64,000 nt of DNA from Carya illinoinensis (GCF_018687715.1 NC_056753.1:27777445-27841444); one strand, 5' to 3'. Positions 33,440-44,005 are shown, counted from the first letter of the stretch. The notes: generated by a model from the sequence alone, not told the origin. Numbers and translations are program-made.

Positions 33440-33804
33440 ACCCAAACCACTTACTTACGCAGATCTTATTTTTCTTGTGTATTCTTCATATCTACGATTT
33501 TTAGCTTTAAGTTAAAAATAAAAAATAAAAATAAAATAAAATAAATAAAATAAAACTTTTTTTTCTTTGCTACTTTAGCATATTTTAGCATATCTAGACC
33601 GATTTTTAGCTTTAAGTTTTGGGGAAAAAAAACTTTTTTTTTTGTTCATATATCTTATTTTTCTTGTGTATTCTTCATATCTATGATTTTTAGCTTTAAG
33701 TTTTGGAAAGAAAAAAAAAACATTTTTTTTTTTTTTTTGCAACTTCAACCGATCTAGACGTTAGATCCAAGAAGTTCCAAGATCATTTTTTCCTCGTGTG
33801 TTTT
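33440..33804. repeat. T-rich leader-like tandem repeats
   Basis: Units with ATCTTATTTTTCTTGTGTAT, TCTACGATTTTTAGCTTTAAG and poly-A/poly-T stretches repeat two to three times. They continue the array at 28430-28760 that the copia element interrupted. Confidence 0.7.
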
Positions 33805-34239
33805 ATGAAGAGATTGAGGCTCGAGCTGAAGCAAACTATGGATATGTATAGCACAACTTACAAAGAAGCAATCTAGGCCAAAAATAAGGTGATATTAATG
33901 CAATATATAACATCTTCATATTTTCATAAAAGAGAATTTCCACCTAGTCACCTTTTTTACAACACTTTCTATAGTGTAATATCATGTGTTTGGTTAAATT
34001 AGTTTTAACGGCAGTACGTATACTAAATCAAACTAACATTTAAATTACAAAAATTTCTATTTATAAAGATGAATGAGGCTCGGGCTGAAGCAAACTATGG
34101 ACATGTATAACACAGCTTGCAAAGAAGCAATCTCGGACAAAAATAAGGTGATGTTAATGCAATATATAACATCTTTAGATATTCATAAAAGAGAATTTCC
34201 ATCGAGTCACCTTTTTTACAGCAGCTTTTATAATGTAAT
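33805..34239 (+). pseudogene. U-box-kinase-like exon fragment in tandem duplication
   Basis: 33805-34055 and 34070-34320 are direct copies (~265-bp offset). Each carries a short coding-like stretch reading MKRLRLELKQTMDMYSTTYK in the first unit and RLGLKQTMDMYNTACKEAIS in the second. The wording resembles the coiled-coil linker before the kinase domain in plant U-box (PUB) receptor-like cytoplasmic kinases (ELKQTMDMYSTACKEA). The first unit has an in-frame stop after EAI. Downstream DNA in both units contains GTGTTTGGTTAAATT. The likeness is recalled, not searched. Confidence 0.5.
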
Positions 34240-35184
34240 ATCATGTGTTTGGTTAAATTAATTTTAACGGCAGTACGTATACTAAACCAAACTAACATTT
34301 AAATTACTGAATTTTCTATTTATATTGCTTTTTTTTTTTTGTTTAATCCTCACCTAAACTAAATGTATGAAGCGGACAGTCAAGCAATTTTTCTTCTTAT
34401 TATTGTTTGACTATAGTGAGTTTTTTTATAAGTTTTTAAATAACTTTTATGGATCTTTAAGTTTTATTGTATTAGTTGCTTCAGTTCTTATAAATATGAA
34501 TAAACATGTGTAATGCATAAATAGACTATATATGATATAAATACATAAAAGATAGTTAGACTCACTTTTTCAATGTTCCTTCAAACCTTAGCACCCCTGC
34601 TCTGTTTCACCACACCTGATTTGAGAGAGACGGAGTGTAGAAGAAACTGAAAGAAATAGAAGATAAATTGAATGTGCAGTTGCACGAATAAGTTTTCTGA
34701 ATTGAGTTTTCTGATAGATTTTTTATTAAGTTTTATGAATTTCTAGGTTTTATGGTATCTGTTATATATTCCTTAGAAATATTAACAAATATATGTAATG
34801 CATAGATATACTTATACTATAAACACGTAAAAGGCAGTTAGACTCACTTTTTAATCTTTCTTGAAACCTTAGCACCACTGCACTGCTTGTAATAGAAGGT
34901 AATAGAGGGTAGCAGTCACTTTTCAAACCTTAGCACCACTGCACGGAAAGTAATAGGAGAGCTTTCTTAAACACAGTTCAATGCCTCTTGGGTTTCTACG
35001 AAAAATGTCTCTTGGTGTTCAAACTTTGAACCTGACTACTGCACTGCTTGGCGATTCGGCTACCTCCTCATGCGATTAGAAATTTCTAATTACTCTCTGC
35101 CTAGACACACAGACATAAAAAGTAACTATAAGTTATACTACATATTATAAATCTATAACTTATTATAAATTTATATTACATGCA
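34240..35184 (-). repeat. Right ~0.95-kb inverted repeat arm
   Basis: It is the reverse complement of 21185-22162 with scattered indels. Three GTTAGACTCACTTTT motifs and CTTAGCACC motifs mirror the direct repeats in the left arm. Confidence 0.75.
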
Positions 35185-35189
35185 TAATA

Positions 35190-35327
35190 TTATTTTTTAA
35201 TATTATTATTATTTAGAGATTTGAAAAAGTTGTATTATTTATGATATTTTGTATGAGAATTTGGAAAAGTTGTAATGATGAGATGAGATGAATTGAAACA
35301 ATCTTTGTATCCAAACCAAGCCAACAA
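35190..35327 (-). mobile_element. Partial MITE-like family 1 copy next to the inverted-repeat tip
   Basis: It contains AATATTATTATTATTT, GAGATTTGAAAAAGTTG, GATATTTTGTATGAGAATTT, GATGAGATGAGATGAAT and TCCAAACCAAG in the family order. It begins almost exactly where the right inverted-repeat arm ends. Confidence 0.55.
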
Positions 35328-35743
35328 AAAAGATGAAAGAATTCGACTCGTGAATCAGAATAACCGTGAATTGAACAAGTACACATAATAAAATAAAATT
35401 AAAAAAATTAAAGTTCGGTAAGCATCAAATATATATAGCCTCCATATATAATAATTACTTATTATTATTTTTCCACAAATTTCCCTAGCTAGGAAAAAGA
35501 TCAAGAACCAAGTTAATTAATACCAAAGAATGTCCAATTAATATGGATGTATACGTTATCCCGGTACGCGCGTGCAGATAATTTCATGCCTCCTCGACCT
35601 TTGTGATGAATCATGTCGAAAGTTGGGGCCGGAAAGATTGCTGACTCAATGACTAGCAGCTGATATACTATTAATTGCTTATATTATTATGTTTAAAGTT
35701 TCATCAATATTTACATATAATTAAAGCAGGTTTTCTAATTACC
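35328..35743. other. Region below the EF-hand pseudogene
   Basis: Exons 2 and 3 of the pseudogene at 35744 would be expected here. A poor match to the exon-2 linker may exist near 35590-35645, but I cannot place either exon with confidence. Confidence 0.35.
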
Positions 35744-36245
35744 TGATTAGGATTTGCGACAGGTCGACGAAGCTTTTGCTTCATTTGTTCGAGCAAACTG
35801 TAGCTATCCACGAAGCTCGAGGGTTCGTGATGGTGCTGGCCGAAGCGCCGCTTACAAATCGGGACAGAGATCGTAGGTCGTGTCGCCATGGCTGTCAAAG
35901 CAGTAGCTGCACGTAAAATAGAGTCCCCTCAAGCAGGAGCCGCAGCTCTTGCGGTACCAGAGCGGCCTGGTTCTCAAGATGTGGTTCATCGTGAGGAACT
36001 CCCTGAAACTCAAGCGACCGTCCCGGTCGCGGTCTAGCTGTACGAACAAATTTTACTCATGCGATCTACCGGCCTGTTGTAGCGGAGCTGCAGGAAGTAG
36101 GCGTTGACCTCAGCGAAGCTGACTGCAAGATCACGATCCTTATCCATTTCGCTGAAGACGCTAGCTCCATGCGCGTTCCTGAGCGTGCCTTGGGAAATTG
36201 TTGTAGTAAGCTACAGCAACAAGATGTAACTCTTCCATCGCGATG
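35744..36245 (-). pseudogene. EF-hand / ZZ-like protein pseudogene
   Basis: Starting with ATGGAAGAGTTACATC near 36243, the minus strand reads ELHLVAVAYYNNFPRHAQER, then shifts frame to an EF-hand loop (MDKDRDLAVSFAEVNAY), then shifts again near 36050 to a second loop (LDRDRDGRLSFREF). A ZZ-like finger follows (CGSCLRGLYFTCSYCFDSHG, then YDLCPD). A third shift near 35870 continues with FGQHHHEPSSFVDSYSLLEQ and a possible GTAATT donor at 35743. The domain order equals that of the intact gene at 9789-12301. Three frameshifts make it dead. It is diverged from that gene, so it is an old duplicate. Confidence 0.85.
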
Positions 36246-36284
36246 GCCTGTCTTGCTGCTGGCCAGCCCCTTGGGAACCAAAAT

Positions 36285-36285
<1 letters not shown>

Positions 36286-36322
<37 letters not shown>
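36286..36322. repeat. (TA)n microsatellite
   Basis: An uninterrupted AT dinucleotide run directly upstream of the EF-hand pseudogene. Confidence 0.95.
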
Positions 36323-36327
<5 letters not shown>

Positions 36328-37200
36328 TCAGTTTGATCCCTAGTTCCATGTGGCATGTTCATGCATTTGTAAATGTAGGACAGCTCCCATCACCATGCTG
36401 CCGAAGTACTCACCCATGGCCCGTATGTAAAGTCGTCGTTTGTACGTAGCACTATTCTTGATCAGAAGAATTAAACACGTACAGACAATATAAAAAAAAA
36501 CAAAACAAGTTGTCGCTTCCGTATTAAAAAAAAAAAAAAACGTGTTGCCATCATCTTGCGAAAGCTCGATCAAATTAATTAAAACATTCAACGAGATGAT
36601 CAAAGAATTATTTTGTTTCTTCCGCCCTAAAAATTAGATTTTATAATTTAACCATGGTTTTCCTGATTTTTATGGTAAATTATCAATGTGCATGCTTCGT
36701 TCTCTACACTATTAAAAATATGATTTGTATTATCTATCGATATATAACTGTTAAAATTGAAGAAAGGTTCTATGTATGAACTATATACTATGAATGCGTC
36801 ATGTTAATGGTAACAATTAAAAACTTTTTTTTTTTTTATAAAGGGGAATATGGGAGGTTGAATCTAAATTTTTTATTTAGAGAATCGGATTATATATATG
36901 CTACATGCTATCAATTTGACGGGATGTAACAATTCATTAAAACTTGATCGAAGAGGAATCATCAAAGTTTAAAAAAGGGTGCCAATATATAATATTTTAA
37001 TTTTTAACAGTTTAAGATGCACATTATATTTTCTTTTCTTTTAAAAAAATAATAAGATCTGCACTCATTTTTAAGAAGTTCCGAGTAGATATATATCTTA
37101 TATTAATAAGTGCGAATAGCTTAAGCTACAGTTTTTTCGTCTAATATTTTTATTTCTAATTTTTGTTTTTATTTCTATTTTGCCGACAGATGTTTTAGTC
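36323..37200. other. Intergenic, no gene supported
   Basis: AT-rich with a poly-A tract at 36526-36540. Nothing recognisable. Confidence 0.45.
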
Positions 37201-37238
37201 TTTTTTATGTTTATGATCTTTTACTTCTTTTTCAGCTT

Positions 37239-37240
37239 CC

Positions 37241-37319
<79 letters not shown>
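37239..37319. repeat. (CT)n microsatellite
   Basis: About 40 CT units in a C/T-rich, leader-like region; a shorter CT run follows at 37443-37462. Confidence 0.97.
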
Positions 37320-37323
<4 letters not shown>

Positions 37324-37680
37324 TTTTTTTTTTAAATCTTTCATTCTCAGCTTCGTATTCCTCCCAAGTTTTCTCGACCCATCCTCTATTCTCTCTCTCC
37401 ATCTCGCGACTCTCGATTTCTCTTCATCTTGCTGGATAACTCTGTCTCTCTCTCTCTCTCTCCGTTTTTGAATTTATGTATTATTTTATTTATGAATTTG
37501 ATGATCTGTGATTTTTGTTTGCAGAAGAAGGAAAATATTACTCCGATTGGCTTAAAGATCGTGGTAATTTCTACTCCATGTCTTTTTGCTTTTCAACTCC
37601 TCCTCACCCATTGTTGTTGGTGTTGGTGTCGCAGTGGTGGTGAGAGATCGACGGAAGATGGAAGATGGAGAAAAAGTTTT

Positions 37681-37733
37681 GTCTCTCTGTTGGATAACTG
37701 GATAAGACCGACAGGTAAGGGGGTGAGGCTTGA
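37681..37733 (+). repeat. ~53-bp duplicated segment (copy 1 of 2)
   Basis: It matches 40328-40380 almost exactly (TTGGATAACTGGATAAGACC then GACAGGTAAGGGGGTGAGGCTTGA, versus GACGGG in the second copy). It lies just upstream of the truncated ATL gene. Confidence 0.9.
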
Positions 37734-37854
37734 TTAAAAAATATATATATTTATGTAAGTTCTTGCTAGCTAGCTTCATCATCAAGAGCTCCACACCTTA
37801 AACATCAGTACGTATAATTTCTTTCTAGCAATAATATTCAGGCTAGCTAAAAGG

Positions 37855-38214
37855 ATGGACCCGACCAGCTCCATGGATTCTTATTATGATCCTACAGATC
37901 AAAACATGGATGTCGCTTTTGCTTATAGCTTCGGATTCTCCCTTGTCATCGTCGCTGTTATCATAACGATGGCCGTGGCTTCTTACTACTACACCCGCAA
38001 GTATTCAGGCTCTGAAACTTCCAACGGCAACGTCTCCCTTACCACCACCGGAGATATTGGTAGCTCCCGCTCCGTGGTGATCGAAGTTATTGGCCTCAAC
38101 GAAGCCGCTCTTCATAGGTTCCCGAAGTTGCTTTACTCTCAAACCAAACTCAACAAGGCTAGTGACTCCACTACTTCTGCCTGCTGCTCCATATGTTTAC
38201 CACTGAGACTTTAA
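37855..38214 (+). pseudogene. ATL70-like RING-H2 E3 ligase, truncated within the RING
   Basis: The 119-residue frame starts with an acidic N-terminus, a hydrophobic membrane segment at residues 22-45 (AYSFGFSLVIVAVIITMAVA), a basic stop-transfer stretch, and the GLNEAALHRFPKLLYSQ block that corresponds to the GLD motif of ATL ubiquitin ligases. It then enters the RING-H2 finger with CCSIC and ends five codons later. The other zinc ligands (the His pair and the last Cys pairs) are absent, so it could not recruit an E2 enzyme. Normal members continue about 60 more residues. The DNA after the stop has no RING homology, so the break is a deletion or rearrangement. It might make a membrane stub if transcribed. 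Confidence 0.85.
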
Positions 38215-38827
38215 AATATCAATAGAAATCTTAACAGGATCCTTTTTATTAAAAAAAAAAAAGAAGGTGCATTATTTTCTCTCAAAATTTTCTTGGAAGT
38301 TTCATGTACAAGCGTTCATTAGAGATGACTTTTCTTCTTTTCTCACTGTTTTTTGGAGGGGAAATCGCATTGATAGTAGTGGGTAGGTGAGATATATTAC
38401 CCAAAGGTCTATTTTTCTTCAATTGTTTTTGGCGTGTGTTACCCACCATGATGACAAAAGGGACCCTTTAAAAGCTTGCTATTGACATGTTACCCAACGT
38501 CTCTTAATTCATACATAGCTCTATTATTGTTTTTTTTTTTAAATCCTACTTTAGTAGGTTTAGAGACTATAATTTGAGAGAAAGAGATTAAGCTTAATCC
38601 ATTGTTTAATTAACAACATGTCATATCCCCAATCCAATCTCTTTCTTTCGAGAAGACTTTTTCTCTCGGCCTCCGCGATTAGCATGAGATTTGAGACTTT
38701 ATCAAAAGTTTTTTATTTTTTATTTTTCAGTAGTACGGTGATACATGAATTATCTGTACAAACACATGGGTCCAGTTATTTGGGGTCTCCATAAATTAAA
38801 AGTATCTCTCTTTTTTTCTCCTTTGAT

Positions 38828-39188
38828 TTACTGATCAAACAGGAGATATCTTGTCCAAAGAAAAAAGTAGAACAAAACAGAGAAAAATGAATGCAATGTT
38901 TATGACCGGTAAACTTAAAATGTTTCAACGTACAATAATAATTTAAATGCTCAATAATGACAATAAAAGAAGTCTTTGTAGATGTCTTTCTTCCCTAAAA
39001 GTCCAAGTGAGTCAGTTACTGATCAGATAAGAGATATCTTGTCCAAAGAAAAAAGTAGAAAAAAACAGAAAAAAAATGAATGCAATGTTTATGACCGGTA
39101 AGGCAACAGTTTTCGACGTATAACAATAATTTAAATGCTCAATAATGACAATAAAAGAAGTCTTTGTAGATGTCTTTCTTCCCTTTCC
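38828..39188. repeat. ~185-bp tandem duplication
   Basis: 38828-38998 and 39017-39188 share GGAGATATCTTGTCCAAAG-type sequence, AATGAATGCAATGTTTATGA and CAATAAAAGAAGTCTTTGTA with few differences. No coding sequence is seen. Confidence 0.9.
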
Positions 39189-39634
39189 TATGAAGTCTCC
39201 CGCTAGCAGTAGTAGCTATGGCTTTTTAAACAATTCAAGTAGGGTGAAATATAGAATATAGACGTGGTTAGATTTGAAAAGTGAGATAAGGATTTTTAAT
39301 TTTAAATAAAAGTTTAAAAGATTATATTTTAATATTATTATTATTTTAAATTTAAAAAAAATTAAATTCAGACTTAAAATAATAAAAGATGCGATTAAAC
39401 TAAAGGAAGGTTGTTGGAGAGGTTTGTTTTGTGGGTGATTGATTATGTATGTTGTGGAACCAAGCTCTTTTCCATGCATGCTAGCTTTGTTTATTTTATT
39501 TTATTTTATTTTTATGAATCTTCATGGATAGCAAAAGATCATCATATAATGTTAATTGAAGGGGCCGCCCACGTGATTTTGCAGATTTGTGATTTGTGAT
39601 TTTTTTAATGAGTCATTATTGATAAAAATAATAA

Positions 39635-39807
39635 GAGAAATGATAGTTGCAATCGTGAATACGTAAACGTCGTGTAATTATTTTAAAAAAATTAAATAAA
39701 TATGAAATCTACATGAAAAGAAATTAAATTTTTAATAGTAGACTTTACTCTTTTTCAAATCGATTATACGTCGTTTGTGTACTTCACGACTGTATGTAGC
39801 ATTACTC
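39635..39807. mobile_element. MITE, family 3, with ~25-bp inverted tips
   Basis: The left tip GAGAAATGATAGTTGCAATC and the right tip (reverse complement) GAGTAATGCTACATACAGTC pair over about 25 bp. The interior contains AAATCTACATGAAAAG and its near-inverse. It is non-coding. Confidence 0.7.
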
Positions 39808-41340
39808 AAGTAATAAATAGTCATTAATATTCCAAGAAACTTGTAAAACAAATTACTAAAGTATTTTTCAATATTGATAGAAGACTACCTATAGAAAACA
39901 AGAAATATATAGATCTTTTAAAAAATAAAAGTTAAGATCTCTACTTTGTTTGAACATGCATGAGAAGAATAATTTAAAGATAAACTTATATATATGTAAT
40001 TTTTTAATTTTCACCCAAAAAAGTATATGAATTTTGGAGAAATGTTGAACATTAAAAATAAAATGATACTGAAATACTTCCCTCCCCTATTTTTCCATTC
40101 ATTCATGTTTTTGGTTTTTGTTTTTTTTTTTTTTTTTTTTTTAAAGAGATCGAATTAATTAGTGAAAACTGATCTTCTTCCACTTACGACTTGTTTAGAT
40201 AGTGAAAGTGTTTCATATCATCTCATCTCATCATTACAATTCATTTGGTTTCTTCTGAGAACAGCAGCCGATTTCCCTGTATTATATAAAAGTCAGTGTA
40301 ATCTTATATTTCTCAGCACAAACATTTGTCTCTTTGTTGGATAACTGGATAAGACCGACGGGTAAGGGGGTGAGGCTTGAATTTTTGATCAAAAACTTGA
40401 GTTTTTAGTCATTTGCTTGTATGGACGGTGGAGATTGAGTGTGGAGAGATATTTTTCTCACTTGACATTTTAATGACTAGGATTAAACACAATATTAAAA
40501 CTATAAAATAAGATATATCTAAGAAAAAAATCACAGGTGACATGAAAATTTAAAAAGAATTTAAAAAATAAAAATATGAAATACCAATACTGTAATTGAA
40601 TGATTGATTAATAATGAACGGGTAGTCTAATGTATTAAATATGATGTTATATCATGTTGATGGTGTTGCGAGTAGAGTAGTTAATCTAGGGATCTAACGG
40701 GTCGAAGACATACTTAGTCGAGCATCCAAACAAGTCATAATTCACCAAAAAGCAAAACTGAAAATCTCTTTAAGGACACCTGGTTTTCATTTGGTGGGAG
40801 AGAATTCACTTCTCAACACAAATATATTGCATGTGGGTTTTCCTTATGTGTATTATCACGTACACAAACCTCCCACATTCCTCTCACGAAATAAAACTGT
40901 TATCCATTTACCCACCCCGACTCCTATCATTTTGCTCCTCACCTTCTCTTTCCTTTTACTTATTTTCTCTACTTTTTTTTGCCATATCTCATAGAATTTG
41001 CATGTGGGTTTCCGTTTTTGTTGATAAAGCTATGTAAGAATAGATTTTGGCCGTTGTCTTCTTTGGTTTTCTCTTTTTTGCTCTGTTTAGAGGGTTTTCT
41101 GATGGAAAACGGTGCGGATTCAACCTCCCTGGATTTTTTCAGCTGTACCCATGTCGAACATCTTCGGTTTCAGTGGTAAACTCTCGATTGCTTTAAAAAT
41201 ACATAAATTATATACTTTAAGTGTTCTTCTAAATAACATACTTAGTAAAGAATTCATCAAAATTAAGCTGTTAACCCCTCTCTCTCTCTCTCTCTCTCAC
41301 AACAAAAACGGTGACCCTCTATTTTAGACCAAACAACTCT
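39808..41340. other. Intergenic, no gene supported
   Basis: It includes a poly-T tract (40117-40141), a partial family 1 repeat (40189-40245) and the second copy of the 53-bp segment (40328-40380). From 40780 to 41200 the sequence is C/T-rich and leader-like, and a short frame ends at a possible GT donor near 41177. I cannot connect it to any protein. Confidence 0.4.
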
Positions 41341-41477
41341 GATCCGTAAGATTTTTACAGATCTTCTGTAGCTGTCAGGCGCCGCAGCTATGATACTACA
41401 TCTCTTGTCTTTTGTAGAGAGATACTTCACGAAAGATGTTATGAAGCAATAGAGTGATACTTTGTCATAATTTTCTC

Positions 41478-41484
41478 TATAAAA
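41478..41484 (+). promoter_or_regulatory. TATA box for the 142-residue gene
   Basis: TATAAAA lies 102 bp before the start codon at 41586, with a C/T-rich, leader-like sequence between. The distance suits a short 5'UTR. Confidence 0.6.
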
Positions 41485-41585
41485 GAATTATTCAGCTCAT
41501 CTTCTTTCGCATCTCATCTTCTTCACTTTTCTAAATTTAGTCTGCATTCTTACTCTGTAATCTCTTTCTGTTTTCTTACTTTGCA

Positions 41586-42014
41586 ATGGCTCATCAATCT
41601 TCTCATTACCAATATATGAGGTATTCTGCACCTCGTTCACCAGTTGTTTCTGCTTCTTCCGTAGGTGCTATAATCCAATCCAATAATGATCTGACTAATA
41701 AGTCAGATAATGAAATTATCTATGAACTTGTGAGTCTCGGTACCCGATACTCATCAACCCTTGTCGCATATTCTCAACGACTACAATCTAGGACTGGTAT
41801 GGTTGACAAACTCTACGATAATATTTTTATCCTTCAGCGGCTTCTTATGGAGTCTAACATGAAGATGGAAGCACTAAAGCGAGAGAACAGAGATTTAAAA
41901 TCTTTGCTTAACTCTTCTTTTCGAGTGGCTACTCTTTTAGATAGGAAAGGCATGCAGATTTTTGAAGAGCAAGAGCGTTTAAAGATTGAGGCAAAAAGTC
42001 TCAAATTTCTGTAA
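41586..42014 (+). CDS. 142-residue coiled-coil protein of unknown function
   Basis: A single open frame, without introns, starts at the first ATG after a TATA box (41478) and is followed by an AATAAA signal (42029). I do not recognise the family. The first ~50 residues are Ser/Pro/Asn-rich with YSAPRSP and NKSDNEIIYE. A segment LVSLGTRYSSTLVAYSQRL follows, then a heptad-like coiled coil over about residues 75-140 (ILQRLLMESNMKMEALKREN and the EEQERLKIEAK region). No signal peptide or membrane segment is present. A decayed copy lies antisense in the copia element at 3963-4410. Both copies conserve LVSLGTRYSS, LKSLL and the LKF ending, which suggests past protein-level constraint. It lies about 0.9 kb before a Helitron 3' end and may be mobile cargo. 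Confidence 0.6.
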   Translation: MAHQSSHYQYMRYSAPRSPVVSASSVGAIIQSNNDLTNKSDNEIIYELVSLGTRYSSTLVAYSQRLQSRTGMVDKLYDNIFILQRLLMESNMKMEALKRENRDLKSLLNSSFRVATLLDRKGMQIFEEQERLKIEAKSLKFL

Positions 42015-42028
42015 TTTTGCTTTGTGAT

Positions 42029-42034
42029 AATAAA
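42029..42034 (+). terminator. Polyadenylation signal AATAAA
   Basis: AATAAA begins 15 bp after the stop codon of the 142-residue frame. Confidence 0.45.
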
Positions 42035-42039
42035 ATAAT

Positions 42040-42925
42040 ACTTCACAAATATTCATATTTGTGTTTCTATCTTCTGTTAGATCTTCTATGTATTCCATTT
42101 TATTTCTCCTTTAATAATACACAATTTTTTATAAAACCGTAATATGAATCTGAAATATTAATTGTATTTAAGAGATGATATTTTAGATCTAATAATTTCA
42201 TTCATCTCCTCCATGAATGTTCTCTAAATCCCAATTGAAACTTGTCATTTTACAAATTTTTTAGTTACAATTCACTTATAAAATCTTTGCTTGTTATTTG
42301 GAAAAATTCCAGTGGATCAAGATATCAACAATCATGACAGTGTTGCTGCTCTCCTTCTAAACATGTTGATTCACATGAATAACCTCAATTGCTTCAGTAT
42401 ACTGAATGAGATGTACTTATTTATTCTGTTCTTTATTTTAGGACATTTTGAACTTTTGTCATTTATTGTAGTAATAACATAATTGAAGATGAACTGATAA
42501 CTACTGCATAATATGCATGGAATTCTACCTGCAGTGTACTAAAATGAAGTAATTTGCTATGTTGTATGTAATCAACACATTTCCTAATCAATTTGTGCTA
42601 TTATCTGCTTCTACAAATTATTGATATGCTTTAGTGTTCCCAAAAGAGCAAAAGCATATAGTGAAACAACTTCTGAATTTCAGGTCAGTGATGGAGAATC
42701 CCTCATTTCCCATTAACTTCTAACCGACACTTACCTATCAAATGACACCTAGATAGAAAAACAAATCCATAACTCATTTTGTTGTTTATATCTGTGTAGT
42801 GTAATATTTTATTGTTTATATGTTTATTATGAAGAGGAAGAAAATTGTTAAAATATAGATGAAATTCTGTCTATTTATAGATAAATTGAAAAATTTTTAA
42901 ATTGTTATACTTAAGAAAAATATCG
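42040..42925. other. Non-coding DNA left of the Helitron end
   Basis: An AG-bordered short stretch at 42311-42400 (DQDINNHDSVAALLLNML...) could be an old exon, but no partner exon is seen. The rest is AT-rich. Confidence 0.35.
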
Positions 42926-42962
42926 ACTGGGCACACGTGCATCGCACGTACTGCTTTACTAG
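42926..42962 (+). mobile_element. Helitron 3' terminus (plus orientation)
   Basis: A hairpin ACGTGC-ATC-GCACGT is followed about 9 bp later by CTAG and a T (42959-42963), which is the CTRR|T ending of plant Helitrons. The 5' end (TC after A) could not be placed, so the length of the element is unknown. The 142-residue gene may lie inside it. Confidence 0.6.
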
Positions 42963-43329
42963 TATATATATATATATATATGTGCATGGACGATCAGTCA
43001 ACCAATCCATCGCTGATCAATTAGTACTACTCTATCTATTATACATCGATCAAAACTAATTGTGTGTTCGAGTATGGATGGTGACACACCCGGGTCTAAA
43101 TTGGGCACAGGGGACAGCCAAGTTAATTAATTTGCTAGTTGTTACTTCTTTATATTAGGTGCGAAGACTCTGATCTCGACATATATACATCAACATCATC
43201 CAATATAGAAGGAAACGTACATGATAACAGCAAAATCATTTTTTATTACTATTTTACAATTCTGTTTTAATTGCAAGTTGAAGCTGGCGATTATAAGACA
43301 ATTGTAAGAGTATCATCATTTTATAGAAA

Positions 43330-43493
43330 AGAAATATTTTAGTCACAAAAGGATTTCACAAAAGTAAATACATAAATTGACGTGATATGATGTGATATAT
43401 TATATTATAAAGTACATTTAACGTATTATATAAAATTATATCAGTTTATAAATTTATTTTTGTGAGATCCATGTATAGTTGTTGTACTTCTCT
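43330..43493. mobile_element. MITE, family 4, with inverted tips
   Basis: GAAATATTTTAGTCACAAAAG with CACAAAAGTAAATA and AATTGACGTGAT at the left mirrors ATCAGTTTATAAATTTATTT and TTTGTGAGATCCATGTATAG with GTACTTCTC at the right. It is non-coding. Confidence 0.6.
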
Positions 43494-44005
43494 TTACGAA
43501 AAGGTCATTAATTTAAATAAAATTGTAAAAAAATTATAAAAATGTGATGTCTCTAGCTATCACTGTACTCGTGTGGAAGTTGTGAGATACGGCAGGTTTG
43601 CTAATTTCTATAATGGCTTAATTGTGATAATTTATAAGTTTGGGTGAATGTTTTCTTTTCTAATTAATTAGTTAGAGACAGCTTAGCTAATTGTGAGAGA
43701 CAGCATAGGCTGCATGTGCTTAGATGCTGAAATAATTTTAGATGATCTGGATTGATATGTGAATAATAGTATTTTGTGAGCCTCTTTGAAATGTGTTTGA
43801 ATGTGAATAAATTGATATATGTGTTTAAATGTATAAACTAGGTTAAGATGTGTTTAGCTTTTTATGAAAAATTAAAAAATAGTAAATTTCATCAATGATT
43901 AATTTGAAATGAATTGAGATGAGTTTATATTTCAAACATAACAAATCTAACTAGAAAGGAAAGAAGAATGAGTAAATGGGATCAAAAGTTGGTCATGGGT
44001 GATGG

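Larger units (their letters stand above)
21185..35184. mobile_element. ~14-kb block bounded by ~0.95-kb inverted repeats
   Basis: 21185-22162 and 34240-35184 are inverted copies of each other. Matching landmarks include CATGTAATA with AAGTTATAGATTTATAATATG at the outer tips, AGAAATTTCTAAT next to the TGTGTCTAGGCAG block, CAAAGTTTGAACACCAAGAGAC, TTTAGTTTAGGTGAGGATTAAAC, and TTAAAATTAATTTAA at the inner ends. Between the arms are an RPA-like palindrome, ~0.7-kb tandem repeats, a copia insertion and a captured exon fragment. Long inverted ends plus gene fragments resemble a Pack-MULE or foldback composite. No transposase is visible and I cannot identify a clean target duplication at the tips, so the class is open. 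Confidence 0.6.

Noticed and set aside
41340..42014. Idea that the 142-residue gene and its promoter derive from an endogenous pararetrovirus
   Set aside because: The short leader, single frame and lack of any neighbouring viral polymerase or coat sequence do not support it; kept as unknown.
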